A stretch of DNA of 64,000 nucleotides. It comes from Candidatus Schekmanbacteria bacterium (GTDB lineage Bacteria > Schekmanbacteria > GWA2-38-11 > J061). Positions 32,686 to 41,128 of the stretch are shown here, one piece after another. The position numbers and the translations under genes were made by a program. The notes below the pieces were generated by a model. The model had not been told where the DNA came from and did no database searches. It saw only the letters and a program-made list of their open reading frames with translations. Within the stretch, counting starts at the first letter, position 1. Every line of letters begins with the position of its first letter. Where the stretch lies: the NCBI GenBank assembly GCA_016219965.1, contig JACRJM010000015.1:343857-407856 (forward strand). Reading direction: 5' to 3'.

Positions 32686-34173
32686 CTATCTTCCTTTCCA
32701 CGGATTAAATGAGCTTTCATGTTTTACATCTACATTGTTCTTGGATTTCTTATTATCTTCCATGTATGCCCAGAGCGCTGCTGATAAAATAGCTTGCGTA
32801 GAATATTCATTATTCCTATCTGCGGAGTTCTCTCTTTCAAATTTAGTATCTATGAAGCTGGTGTCAAAGTCTCCTGCAATGAAATGTTTGTTTTTCATTA
32901 CCTGCTCATGAAATGGAATCGTTGTTTTGATTCCCTTTATATAATATTCTTTTAATGCCCTTCTCATCTTCTCTATAGCTTCAGTTCTGTCGCGTCCCCA
33001 GCTTACGAGTTTAGATATCATAGGGTCATAATAGATAGGAACATCGTATCCCTCAAAAACTCCGGAATCATCCCTTATCCCTGGTCCTCCCGGCGTTCTT
33101 ATATTTAAAATTTTTCCTGGTGATGGCATGAACCTATTGTCAGGATCCTCCGCATAAATTCTGCATTCAATGGCATGTCCGTTCACCTTTATATCGTTTT
33201 GCGTGATGCTGAGTTTTTCTCCTGCGGCTATTTTTATCATTTCTTTTACGATATCAATGCCGGTTACCATCTCAGTTACCGGATGTTCGACCTGAAGCCT
33301 TGTGTTCATCTCCAGAAAATAGAATTCTTTGTTTTTATCGACGAGAAACTCTACTGTTCCTGCACTGTAATATCCTGCTGCCTTTGCAGCCTTTATTGCG
33401 GCTTTACCCATTTTTACTCTCATTTCAGGAGAAACTATAGGTGAAGGACTTTCTTCAATTACTTTTTGATGTCTTCTTTGTATTGAGCATTCTCTTTCAT
33501 TAAGGTGAATCGTGTTGCCATACTTGTCTGCAAGAATCTGTACTTCGATATGGCGAGGATTCTCGACGAATTTTTCAATATATATGGCACTATCTCCAAA
33601 AGCTGTGGCAGCTTCTGAACGCGTAGCTCTTATGGAAGATTTCATATCCTCCGGATTTTTTACAAGCCGCATTCCTTTTCCGCCACCACCTGCGCTTGCC
33701 TTCAGCATAACAGGGTATCCTATCTCAAGAGCGATCTTTTCCAGTTCATTGTCATCCGAAATGTCCTCTTTGGCTCCAGGTGTTATGGGAACTCCTGCCT
33801 TGGACATAAGATTCCGTGCCAGAGTTTTTATTCCCATGTTTTTTATGGCTTCACATGACGGGCCAATAAACACGATTCCATTTTCTTCACAGGTTTTGGC
33901 AAATTGTGAGTTTTCTGCTAAAAAGCCGTATCCGGGATGAATTGCATCTGCGCCGCTTCTTTTTGCAACATCGATGATTTTATCAATATTGAGGTAGCTC
34001 TCACGCGGGGAAGGTTGGCCTATATTGAAAGCTTCAGATGCATAGCGCACATGTAGCGCATTTCTGTCAGCATCTGAGAAAACTGCGACAGTATCTATTT
34101 CCATTTCCCTGCAAGCCCTTATTATCCTGACTGCGATTTCACCTCTGTTGGCTATAAGGATTTTCTTAAACAT
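32686..34173 (-). CDS. Biotin carboxylase subunit (acyl-CoA carboxylase)
   Basis: A 495-residue ATP-grasp enzyme that carboxylates biotin with bicarbonate and ATP. N-terminal KILIANRGEIAVRI, ATP-grasp loop KASAGGGGKGMR, the biotin carboxylase motif ERECSIQRRHQK, and FLEMNTRLQVEHPVTE are all present. It is about 45 residues longer than E. coli AccC, the extra part being a charged C-terminal tail. It lies 10 bp from the carrier gene and 20 bp from the carboxyltransferase gene, forming a complete three-subunit enzyme. Confidence 0.95.
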   Translation of the reverse strand: MFKKILIANRGEIAVRIIRACREMEIDTVAVFSDADRNALHVRYASEAFNIGQPSPRESYLNIDKIIDVAKRSGADAIHPGYGFLAENSQFAKTCEENGIVFIGPSCEAIKNMGIKTLARNLMSKAGVPITPGAKEDISDDNELEKIALEIGYPVMLKASAGGGGKGMRLVKNPEDMKSSIRATRSEAATAFGDSAIYIEKFVENPRHIEVQILADKYGNTIHLNERECSIQRRHQKVIEESPSPIVSPEMRVKMGKAAIKAAKAAGYYSAGTVEFLVDKNKEFYFLEMNTRLQVEHPVTEMVTGIDIVKEMIKIAAGEKLSITQNDIKVNGHAIECRIYAEDPDNRFMPSPGKILNIRTPGGPGIRDDSGVFEGYDVPIYYDPMISKLVSWGRDRTEAIEKMRRALKEYYIKGIKTTIPFHEQVMKNKHFIAGDFDTSFIDTKFERENSADRNNEYSTQAILSAALWAYMEDNKKSKNNVDVKHESSFNPWKGR

Positions 34174-34193
34174 TTTCTGAATTACTCCAATTG

Positions 34194-35744
34194 TTAAAAC
34201 GGTAAGTTGCTGTGTTTTTTGGGCGGCATTTCATCTACCTTGTTTTCAAGCATGAGGAGGGCATTTATCAGTTTACTTCTGGTTTGTTTAGGTTCGATGA
34301 TTTCATCAATATAACCGAGTTCTGCTGCAACATAAGGGTTTGCAAATCTTTTCTTATATTCATCAACAAGTTCTGTTTTTCTTTTTTCAGGGTCTTTAGC
34401 TTTTTCGATTTCCTTCCTAAAGATGATATTTACCGCACCGTCCGGTCCCATAACTGCAATCTCCGCGGTAGGATAGGCAAAGCTTATATCTCCATGAATG
34501 TGTTTACTTGACATAACATCATAGGCACCACCATAAGCTTTTCTCGTTATTACTGTAAGTTTTGGTACGGTCGCTTCGCAGTAAGCGTAAAGAAGTTTGG
34601 CGCCATGTTTTATTATACCTCCGTGCTCCTGGGAAATACCCGGCAAAAATCCTGGGACATCCTCAAAAGTTATTAATGGAATGTTAAAACAGTCGCAAAA
34701 CCTTACGAATCTTCCAGCTTTTAATGAAGCATTGATGTCAAGTGTACCTGCAAGAACAGCAGGTTGGTTTGCAATTATTCCTACAGACCGTCCTCCGAGC
34801 CTTGCAAAACCTATTAGTATATTTTTTGCCCAGTGTTCCTGAACTTCAAAAAAGTGATTGTTGTCTACGACCGCTTTTATTAAATGTTTCATGTCGTAAG
34901 GCTTGGAAGAATTATCAGGTACTAATGTCTGGAGGCTTTCGTCTTCCCTGTTGGGATCATCTTCGCATGGGATTACAGCAGGGTCCTCTTTATAGTTCTG
35001 AGGTATATAGGATAAAAGTTCGCGGGCTGCAAGGAGTGCATCTTCATCATTTTCGCATGCAAAATGAGCTACTCCGCTTTTAGAATTATGCGCCATTGCT
35101 CCGCCTAAGTCGTCTTTTGTAACGTCTTCATGTGTTACAGTTTTTATTACATCGGGCCCGGTAATGAACATGTAGCTCGTATTTTTTGCCATTATGATAA
35201 AGTCTGTCAGGGCAGGGCTGTAGACCGCACCACCGGCACACGGTCCGAGGATGAGCGATATCTGAGGAATAACACCTGAGCATGTTACATTCCTCATGAA
35301 AATTTCTGCATAACCGCCAAGGCTCAGTACGCCTTCCTGGATCCTTGCACCTCCCGAATCATTGATTCCGATTACGGGACATCCAGTTTTTGCTGCCATG
35401 TCCTGAATCTTGGAAATCTTCCTCGCATAAGTTTCGCTGAGTGAGCCGCCAAATACTGTGAAATCCTGAGAAAATAGAAAAACCTGTCTTCCATCAATTT
35501 TCCCGTATCCGGTTATTACTCCGTCTCCATATATCTTTTGTTTATCCATTCCAAAGTCATGGCAGCGGTGCGTAACAAATTTGTCAAGTTCAACAAATGT
35601 TCCTTCATCCAGAAGAATATTTATACGTTCTCTTGCCGTCAATTTTCCGGCTTGGTGTTGTTTCTCTATCTTGTCTTTTCCGCCTCCGAGTTCGGCAAGG
35701 GCATTCTTATCTCTAAGCTCCTGAAGCAAAGTTTCTATTGACAT
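34194..35744 (-). CDS. Carboxyltransferase subunit, propionyl-CoA carboxylase beta type
   Basis: A 516-residue carboxyltransferase (crotonase-like, two repeats) of the PccB/MmdA family. It keeps [13 protein letters not shown] and [13 protein letters not shown] (CoA oxyanion-hole region) in the first half and the matching [17 protein letters not shown] in the second. The Asp in [10 protein letters not shown] is the position linked in actinobacterial PccB/AccD5 to preference for propionyl-CoA, so propionyl-CoA to methylmalonyl-CoA is the likely reaction; a reverse decarboxylase role is possible. No methylmalonyl-CoA mutase or epimerase is in the window. First gene of its operon, divergent from ilvB. 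Confidence 0.9.
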   Translation of the reverse strand: MSIETLLQELRDKNALAELGGGKDKIEKQHQAGKLTARERINILLDEGTFVELDKFVTHRCHDFGMDKQKIYGDGVITGYGKIDGRQVFLFSQDFTVFGGSLSETYARKISKIQDMAAKTGCPVIGINDSGGARIQEGVLSLGGYAEIFMRNVTCSGVIPQISLILGPCAGGAVYSPALTDFIIMAKNTSYMFITGPDVIKTVTHEDVTKDDLGGAMAHNSKSGVAHFACENDEDALLAARELLSYIPQNYKEDPAVIPCEDDPNREDESLQTLVPDNSSKPYDMKHLIKAVVDNNHFFEVQEHWAKNILIGFARLGGRSVGIIANQPAVLAGTLDINASLKAGRFVRFCDCFNIPLITFEDVPGFLPGISQEHGGIIKHGAKLLYAYCEATVPKLTVITRKAYGGAYDVMSSKHIHGDISFAYPTAEIAVMGPDGAVNIIFRKEIEKAKDPEKRKTELVDEYKKRFANPYVAAELGYIDEIIEPKQTRSKLINALLMLENKVDEMPPKKHSNLPF

Positions 35745-35809
35745 TTAACCCCCCTCTGGACTTGTTAGATTAAGCTCCAAACATATTAATTTTATTATGT
35801 ATTCCGCTG

Positions 35810-35837
35810 GTCCATGCTTATTAAGAAAGCTATGGAC
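35810..35837. other. Imperfect inverted repeat between the carboxylase operon and ilvB
   Basis: GTCCATGCTT (35810-35819), a seven-base loop, then AAGC, one bulged T and ATGGAC (to 35837): ten pairs with one bulge. It lies upstream of both divergent genes, so it could be an operator or a leader hairpin of the carboxylase mRNA. No T-tract follows on either strand. Confidence 0.35.
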
Positions 35838-35914
35838 TGATATTATAAGAACCATATGTTGTCAAGTGCCATTTCTATGCCGTTGATGCAGGAATGTTAA
35901 TGGAAAAATAGTGT

Positions 35915-35943
35915 TTGACTATTGGCAGAATCATACTTAATAT
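35915..35943 (+). promoter_or_regulatory. Strong sigma70-type promoter of ilvB
   Basis: TTGACT (35915-35920), 17-base spacer, TAATAT (35938-35943); predicted start near 35950, giving a leader of about 75 bases to the GTG at 36025. No T-box stem, leucine/valine-rich leader peptide or terminator was recognised in that leader. Confidence 0.6.
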
Positions 35944-36024
35944 TTTAAATTCTAATTCTTTGATAGGGATATGATAAGTTAGATTTAGTTTATAAAATAA
36001 CAGTAGAAAAGGATATTTGATAAA

Positions 36025-37692
36025 GTGAAGAAAAATGGTGCATCAATAATAATAGAATCTCTCATCCAGAATGGAGTTAACACTGTTTTTGGTTATCCCG
36101 GTGGTGCAAATATTCCCATTTATGATGCACTTTACGGACATCAGGGGATAAGGCATATACTTACAAGGCATGAGCAGGGAGCAATCCACGCTGCAGACGG
36201 ATTTGCGAGAGCCACAGGGAAATTAGGAGTAGTCTTTGCAACATCCGGTCCTGGTGCAACGAATCTGGTTACAGGTCTTGCCAATGCATATATGGATTCC
36301 GTGCCTTTGGTTGCCATAACAGGGCAGGTTCCTACTCATATGATAGGTAATGACAGTTTTCAGGAGGCTGATATATACGGTATTACTGTTCCAATAACAA
36401 AATATAATTATCTTGTTAAAGATGTATCAAAGATGGGACAGATCATGGCTGAAGCAATTCATATTGCTACTACCGGAAGACCCGGACCAGTACTCATTGA
36501 CGTGCCTAAAGACATACAGGACATGTCAGCGGTTTATGGGAAATATGATGTGAGACTTCCAAGCTATAAGCCCAATGTTAAGGGTAATACGATGCAGATA
36601 AACGAAGCAATAAAGGCAATAGATACCGCTCGTCGGCCTGTAATATATGCCGGAGGCGGGATTATTACTTCATCTGCTGTTAAGGAACTTGTTTCCCTTT
36701 CAAGGAAAGGAAATATCCCTGTTGTCCTTACGCTTATGGCTCTTGGCTCCATGCCATCTGAGGAAGATCTTAATTTGGGAATGGTAGGTATGCATGGAAC
36801 AAAATATGCAAACCTTGCTGTCAGGGAATGTGACCTTCTTATCGCTGTTGGAGCAAGGTTTGACGACCGTGTAACAGGGAATCCTGACAATTTTGCACAA
36901 GATGCAAAAATAATTCATATCGATATAGATCCTGCAGAAATAGGTAAGATTAAGCAGGTTGAAATTCCAATTGTAGGTGACGCGAAAACTGTCCTTGGCA
37001 TAATTGCTGAAAAAGTCAAGTCACAACCTCGCAAAGAATGGGTTGAAAAAATTAAAAAATACAAGAAAGATTACCCGCTTAAGTATAAACATTCTGATAA
37101 GAAGGTCATAAAACCCCAGCAGGTAATTGAAGCTGTAAATGATGTTATTGACGGTGATGCCATATTTGTAACTGATGTCGGACAGCACCAGATGTGGGCA
37201 GCACAGTATCTAAAACTTAAGGAATCGCGTACATTCATTTCATCCGGAGGACTTGGCACAATGGGATTTGGATTTCCCGCTTCAATCGGAGCTGTCATAG
37301 GAAGACCGGACAAGACAGTTATAAACATTACCGGAGATGGCAGCTTTCAGATGACAATACAGGAAATGGCTACGGCTGCGCACTACAAACTTCCCATAAA
37401 GGTTGTTCTGATAAATAACGGGTTTTTAGGTATGGTCAGGCAGTGGCAGCAGCTTTTCTTGGGAAAGAGATATTCCTACACCGATTTAGGTGAAAGTCCG
37501 GATTTCGTAAAAATCGCTGAAGGGTATGGTGTGAAAGGGATAAAGATTGAAAAACCGGATGAGGTTAAACCAGCTATTGAAAAAGCGTTGAAACATGACG
37601 GGATGGTGCTGCTTGATTTCAGGGTTGAACGTGAGGAGAATGTAATGCCCATGATTCCGGCAGGCGGATCTATAGAAACAATTATGGAGTGA
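36025..37692 (+). CDS. ilvB: Acetolactate synthase, large catalytic subunit
   Basis: A 555-residue thiamine-diphosphate enzyme that condenses two pyruvates (or pyruvate and 2-oxobutyrate), the first shared step of valine, leucine and isoleucine synthesis. Visible are the catalytic Glu50 in TRHEQGAIHAADG, the ThDP-Mg motif starting GDGSFQMT (about residue 435) and NNGFLGMVRQWQ, and the acetohydroxyacid-synthase-type C-terminus. Length is typical. The start is GTG with AAGGA upstream. It overlaps or abuts the regulatory subunit gene. ilvC and ilvD are not nearby. Confidence 0.95.
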   Translation: MKKNGASIIIESLIQNGVNTVFGYPGGANIPIYDALYGHQGIRHILTRHEQGAIHAADGFARATGKLGVVFATSGPGATNLVTGLANAYMDSVPLVAITGQVPTHMIGNDSFQEADIYGITVPITKYNYLVKDVSKMGQIMAEAIHIATTGRPGPVLIDVPKDIQDMSAVYGKYDVRLPSYKPNVKGNTMQINEAIKAIDTARRPVIYAGGGIITSSAVKELVSLSRKGNIPVVLTLMALGSMPSEEDLNLGMVGMHGTKYANLAVRECDLLIAVGARFDDRVTGNPDNFAQDAKIIHIDIDPAEIGKIKQVEIPIVGDAKTVLGIIAEKVKSQPRKEWVEKIKKYKKDYPLKYKHSDKKVIKPQQVIEAVNDVIDGDAIFVTDVGQHQMWAAQYLKLKESRTFISSGGLGTMGFGFPASIGAVIGRPDKTVINITGDGSFQMTIQEMATAAHYKLPIKVVLINNGFLGMVRQWQQLFLGKRYSYTDLGESPDFVKIAEGYGVKGIKIEKPDEVKPAIEKALKHDGMVLLDFRVEREENVMPMIPAGGSIETIME

Positions 37693-37697
37693 TACTA

Positions 37698-38186
37698 ATG
37701 GAAAGACGTACTTTATCGATTCTTGTCAGGAATCACCCGGGTGTTCTTTCTCATATTGCAGGTCTTTTTGCACGTCGTGCTTACAACATTGAAAGTATTG
37801 CTGCAGGTATTACTGAAAAACCTGATGTTACAAGAATAACCATAGTTGTCAAAGGGGACGAAAGGGTAATTGAACAGGTCGTAAAACAAGTTCGTAAACT
37901 TATAGACGTAATTAAAGTGGTGGAACTTGATTATGCTGATTCAGTTACACGCGAACTGGCTATAATAACTGTGAACTGCAGCAAAGAAACCCGCGGAGAG
38001 ATAATAGAAATAAGCGATGTTTTCAATGGAACTATAGTGGATATGTCTGAGAAAACACTGACTGTACAGGTTGTCGGAAACGAGCGACAGATAAAGGGTA
38101 TTATTAAACTTCTTTCATTTTTTGGAATAGAGGAGATGGCGAGGACAGGCCTTATCGCTCTTCCTTACAGAAGCACTAGGGATTGA
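37698..38186 (+). CDS. ilvH: Acetolactate synthase, small regulatory subunit
   Basis: A 162-residue regulatory partner of IlvB. The N-terminal ACT domain (about 1-75; ILVRNHPGVLSHIAGLFARR and YNIESIAAG) binds valine for feedback inhibition, and the C-terminal domain (about 80-160; RELAIITVNC) contacts the large subunit. The start is ATG 37698, with GGAG eight bases upstream; a GTG three codons earlier overlaps that site. Five bases separate it from the ilvB stop. Confidence 0.95.
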   Translation: MERRTLSILVRNHPGVLSHIAGLFARRAYNIESIAAGITEKPDVTRITIVVKGDERVIEQVVKQVRKLIDVIKVVELDYADSVTRELAIITVNCSKETRGEIIEISDVFNGTIVDMSEKTLTVQVVGNERQIKGIIKLLSFFGIEEMARTGLIALPYRSTRD

Positions 38187-38195
38187 TTTAATGAT

Positions 38196-38224
38196 TTGAC
38201 AAAGATATACCCCTCTTATAGTAT
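38196..38224 (+). promoter_or_regulatory. Putative promoter of khpA
   Basis: TTGACA at 38196-38201, with TATAGT at 38217 (15-base spacer) or TAGTAT at 38219 (17-base spacer), about 75 bases before the start codon. No terminator is evident between ilvH and this promoter, so read-through is possible. Confidence 0.45.
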
Positions 38225-38297
38225 TTTATTAATGATGGAATAGTTTTGAAAGTGATAAGGAAATTTTAAAATTGGTACAGAAGAAAAGGAGAGATGA

Positions 38298-38528
38298 ATG
38301 AAGGAACTAACTGAATTGATTGTTCAGAAACTCGTTGACAAGCCTGAAGCAGTGAGCGTTACAGAAACGAAAAGTGAAACTACGGTAATTCTTGAAATTG
38401 CTGTGGCAAAGGAAGAGATTGGTCTTGTAATAGGCAAGAAGGGTAAAATTATAAATTCTATCAGGAATATAATTAACGCTGTCGGTAGAAAAAACGGAAA
38501 GAAAGTTATTGTCGGTATTAAAGAATAA
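38298..38528 (+). CDS. khpA: KH-domain RNA-binding protein KhpA
   Basis: A 76-residue single KH-domain protein (YlqC/KhpA family) with the GxxG loop as GKKGKI in LVIGKKGKIINSIRNII, the nucleic-acid binding signature. Family members bind RNA, often with KhpB, and affect cell-size control and translation. A good ribosome site (AAGGAGAG) precedes the start. It usually lies between rpsP and rimM; here it stands between ilvH and a convergent GAF gene next to dnaA. Confidence 0.9.
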   Translation: MKELTELIVQKLVDKPEAVSVTETKSETTVILEIAVAKEEIGLVIGKKGKIINSIRNIINAVGRKNGKKVIVGIKE

Positions 38529-38550
38529 TTAAGCTTTATTTTTAAAAAAA

Positions 38551-39093
38551 TCAGATTGAGTGAGGTTTAGTTTTAATTAATGATGGAAGGAATGAGGGGA
38601 CAAGGGATAATAACTTTTGTACGTCAGCTTCCGAGAAATCTTGTCCCGCTTCATTTGGAGATAATCCTTTTCGACTTATCTGAATAACTCCTACTGCCTT
38701 ATCTTCGTGGATGAGAGGAACGGTAAGCATTTTTTGTATTGGTTTTGGTTTCTCTTCTGAAGTTTTTACCTGCTCATAAATGCTCAGATGTTTTATATTT
38801 ATAACATCATTTTTTATGTCGCTTTTTTTAGTAAGCATAACCTTAGTAGAAAGGCTTTCCCTTTTTGAGAGCGGGAATGTGGCACCGCCTTTATAGAGTT
38901 TTTTTGGTGCAATGAATCGAAGAAACTTTTCATTGTTTGTAAGTATGATAATGGCGACCTCTGTTTGGTCAACCTCAAATAAATCAGCAAGGTATTCACA
39001 GGTTTTATCTACTATATTTTCAAATATGTCTTTTTGATGTTCATCCGTACATTGGGCTTCGAGTGAGATTATCAGCGATTTAAAATCTTCCAT
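38551..39093 (-). CDS. GAF-domain protein
   Basis: A 180-residue protein that appears to be a single GAF domain (about 10-170): KTCEYLADLFEVDQTEVAII near the start, then LTVPLIHEDKAVGVIQISRKG, the usual small-ligand-binding beta-strand, and a SEADVQKLLSLV helix. No catalytic or DNA-binding domain is attached, so it would act by binding a partner. It lies 27 bp downstream of dnaA and may be co-transcribed with it. Ligand unknown. Confidence 0.7.
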   Translation of the reverse strand: MEDFKSLIISLEAQCTDEHQKDIFENIVDKTCEYLADLFEVDQTEVAIIILTNNEKFLRFIAPKKLYKGGATFPLSKRESLSTKVMLTKKSDIKNDVINIKHLSIYEQVKTSEEKPKPIQKMLTVPLIHEDKAVGVIQISRKGLSPNEAGQDFSEADVQKLLSLVPSFLPSLIKTKPHSI

Positions 39094-39119
39094 ATTTGGG
39101 CTCCGGGGTTATTTAATTC

Positions 39120-40445
39120 TCAGGAAAGCTTTTCTTTAAGTTCTTCTATGTCTTTCGCAAGTTTTTTGTTTTGTTTCATTTCTTCTTCAATTTTTCTTAT
39201 TGAATGAATAACTGTAGTATGGTCTTTCCCGCCAAACTTTCTGCCGATTTGTGGAAGTGAATCCTGTGTCAGTTTCTTGGAGAGATACATTGCAATCTGC
39301 CTTGGCGTAACCAGTTCTCTTCTTCTTATCTTTGATTTCAAGTCGATTACTTTTAGGCCATACTTATTTGCGACCTCCAACTGTATCTCTTCAGTAGAGA
39401 AAAATCTGACCTTTGATTTGATGTAATTCTTGAGTATCTCTTCAACAAGGTCAATAGTGATGCTGTTTTTAGAAATATGTGCAAACATATTTACTCTTTT
39501 TAAAGCGCCTTCTATTTCTCTTACGTTTGAACCCAGGTTTGCTGCCATATACATGGTGACTTCATCAGAAATCTTAATATCCCATAAATCTGCTTTTTTC
39601 TTTATTATGGCTGCTTTTGTCTCAATATCTGGTTCCTGTATATCAGCAATTAAGCCCCATTCAAATCTTGATTTAAGTCTTTCCTCAAGACTTGAAATAT
39701 CCTTTGGAGACCTGTCACTGGTTACGACTATCTGTTTGTTTGAGTCATAAAGATCATTAAAGGTAAAGAAGAACTCTTCCATTGTTCTTACTTTACCTCC
39801 AATGAACTGGATATCATCAATGAGGAGAAGGTCAGCTTTCCTGTATCTTGATCTGAAGCTTTCCATTCTGCCGAAACGTATGGAATTAACGAGGTCATTT
39901 ACAAAATTCTCAGATGACATATATATTATAATTGTGTTTCCGCTGTGTCTTAGCACATAGTTTCCTATTGCATGCAGGAGATGTGTTTTACCCAGACCGA
40001 CTCCGCCATATATAAATAATGGATTATATCTCTTCCCGGGTTCTTCTGCTACAGCATGTGATGCTGCATTAGCTAACTGATTTGAACCTCCAACAACAAA
40101 GTTTTCAAATGTGTAATATGAATTGATTGGAATTTGTTTAGATTCATTATTTACAGGGGAAGGTTTCCGCACTTCAGCGGGAGTTCCATCGCCTCTGTTT
40201 TTTGTTATTATAAATTTTATACTTATGTCTGAGCCATTAGTTATTTCGCAGAGTGTATCCTTAATAAGCTCTAAATGGTTTTTCCGAAGCCACGTCTCGA
40301 AATAGGGATTTGGGATTTCTAGCTGTATTTCATTATCGTCCAAAGAATAATCAAAGAGCGAGGTAGGCTTAAACCATGTTTCAAATGACTTCTGGTTAAC
40401 CTTTGCCGATATTAAATCAAGAGCCTGAGACCATATATCTGTCAT
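39120..40445 (-). CDS. dnaA: Chromosomal replication initiator DnaA
   Basis: A 441-residue initiator that binds oriC and opens it. Domain I (1-80), a short linker (about 82-110), AAA+ domain III with Walker A GGVGLGKTH (147-155), Walker B LLIDDIQFIGG and a conserved FNDLYDSNKQIVVTSDR, then domain IV with the DnaA-box signature FGGKDHTTVIHSI. Length is typical. It is not next to dnaN, recF or gyrB, and no DnaA box (TTATNCACA) was found in the 111-base upstream gap or just downstream, so the origin is probably elsewhere. Confidence 0.97.
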   Translation of the reverse strand: MTDIWSQALDLISAKVNQKSFETWFKPTSLFDYSLDDNEIQLEIPNPYFETWLRKNHLELIKDTLCEITNGSDISIKFIITKNRGDGTPAEVRKPSPVNNESKQIPINSYYTFENFVVGGSNQLANAASHAVAEEPGKRYNPLFIYGGVGLGKTHLLHAIGNYVLRHSGNTIIIYMSSENFVNDLVNSIRFGRMESFRSRYRKADLLLIDDIQFIGGKVRTMEEFFFTFNDLYDSNKQIVVTSDRSPKDISSLEERLKSRFEWGLIADIQEPDIETKAAIIKKKADLWDIKISDEVTMYMAANLGSNVREIEGALKRVNMFAHISKNSITIDLVEEILKNYIKSKVRFFSTEEIQLEVANKYGLKVIDLKSKIRRRELVTPRQIAMYLSKKLTQDSLPQIGRKFGGKDHTTVIHSIRKIEEEMKQNKKLAKDIEELKEKLS

Positions 40446-40556
40446 AAAAAAATACCCGGATAAAAAATATTGGTATGTATTAAGATGCTACAGAGAAATC
40501 AAACGTAATAATAGAAAGTAAATATTTTTTTGCAACTGTTTTCTGAAAGAATTTAT

Positions 40557-40778
40557 TCAGGTCAAATAATGCAGGAGTGCAAAACTAAGAATATTCAGGC
40601 CGATGAGAAAACCAAAATAGAGTATCAGGAAAAGAGGTTCCTCTATAAGCAGCGTCACTACCGTCTTTGCGCATTCTCTGAACCCCTTTACATTGGCATT
40701 AATTATTACGAGCCGTACATACTTAACAAAAAAGTATGTACATGCGCTGAAGATTGTAAGAAATATTAATGCTTCCAT
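40557..40778 (-). CDS. Small two-helix membrane protein
   Basis: A 73-residue hypothetical with two predicted membrane helices (about 3-27 and 45-72), joined by a short charged loop (NVKGFRECAK). Its ATG overlaps the stop of the receiver gene (TAATG), which supports a real, translationally coupled gene. No family recognised. The 40446-40556 gap to dnaA has no other feature. Confidence 0.65.
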   Translation of the reverse strand: MEALIFLTIFSACTYFFVKYVRLVIINANVKGFRECAKTVVTLLIEEPLFLILYFGFLIGLNILSFALLHYLT

Positions 40779-41128
40779 TAATGGATTAATTCCTTTATTT
40801 TATTTTTTAATTCTGTCAGGTCTGATGATTTGACAATGTATCCATCCGATGCCCATACTCCAAAATCCTGCTTATATTCATCGTAAGCTGTGCACATAAT
40901 GACAGGCAACTGCCTGTTTATTTCTTTTATTTTTCGCAGTAACTCTACACCATTCATGTCCGGAAGCTTTATATCTACTGTAATGAGGTCAGGCGTCTGT
41001 TTTGAAAGGATTACCAATGCTTCTTCAGCTGTTTCCGCAGTTAACACGGTATATCCCTCGTCGGTGAGTTCTACTCTGAATAATGTTCTGATATTTTCTT
41101 CATCATCTACTACTAAAATTGTTTTCAT
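40778..41128 (-). CDS. Single-domain response regulator (CheY-like)
   Basis: A 116-residue receiver with no output domain. Acidic pocket D8-D9, phospho-acceptor D52 (ITVDIKLP), Thr in MCTAYDEY and a Lys in YIVKSSD are all present, so it should be phosphorylated. Its start overlaps the stop of the GAF histidine kinase gene by four bases, which makes that kinase the likely donor. It must act through protein contact; the small membrane protein translated directly after it is a candidate partner (inference). Confidence 0.9.
   Translation of the reverse strand: MKTILVVDDEENIRTLFRVELTDEGYTVLTAETAEEALVILSKQTPDLITVDIKLPDMNGVELLRKIKEINRQLPVIMCTAYDEYKQDFGVWASDGYIVKSSDLTELKNKIKELIH

Noticed and set aside
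35944-36024. T-box or leader-peptide attenuator before ilvB
   Set aside because: The leader of about 75 bases has no T-box sequence, no branched-chain codon run and no terminator stem.
40446-40560. Replication origin next to dnaA
   Set aside because: No TTATNCACA box or clustered AT-rich 13-mers were found in the gap.
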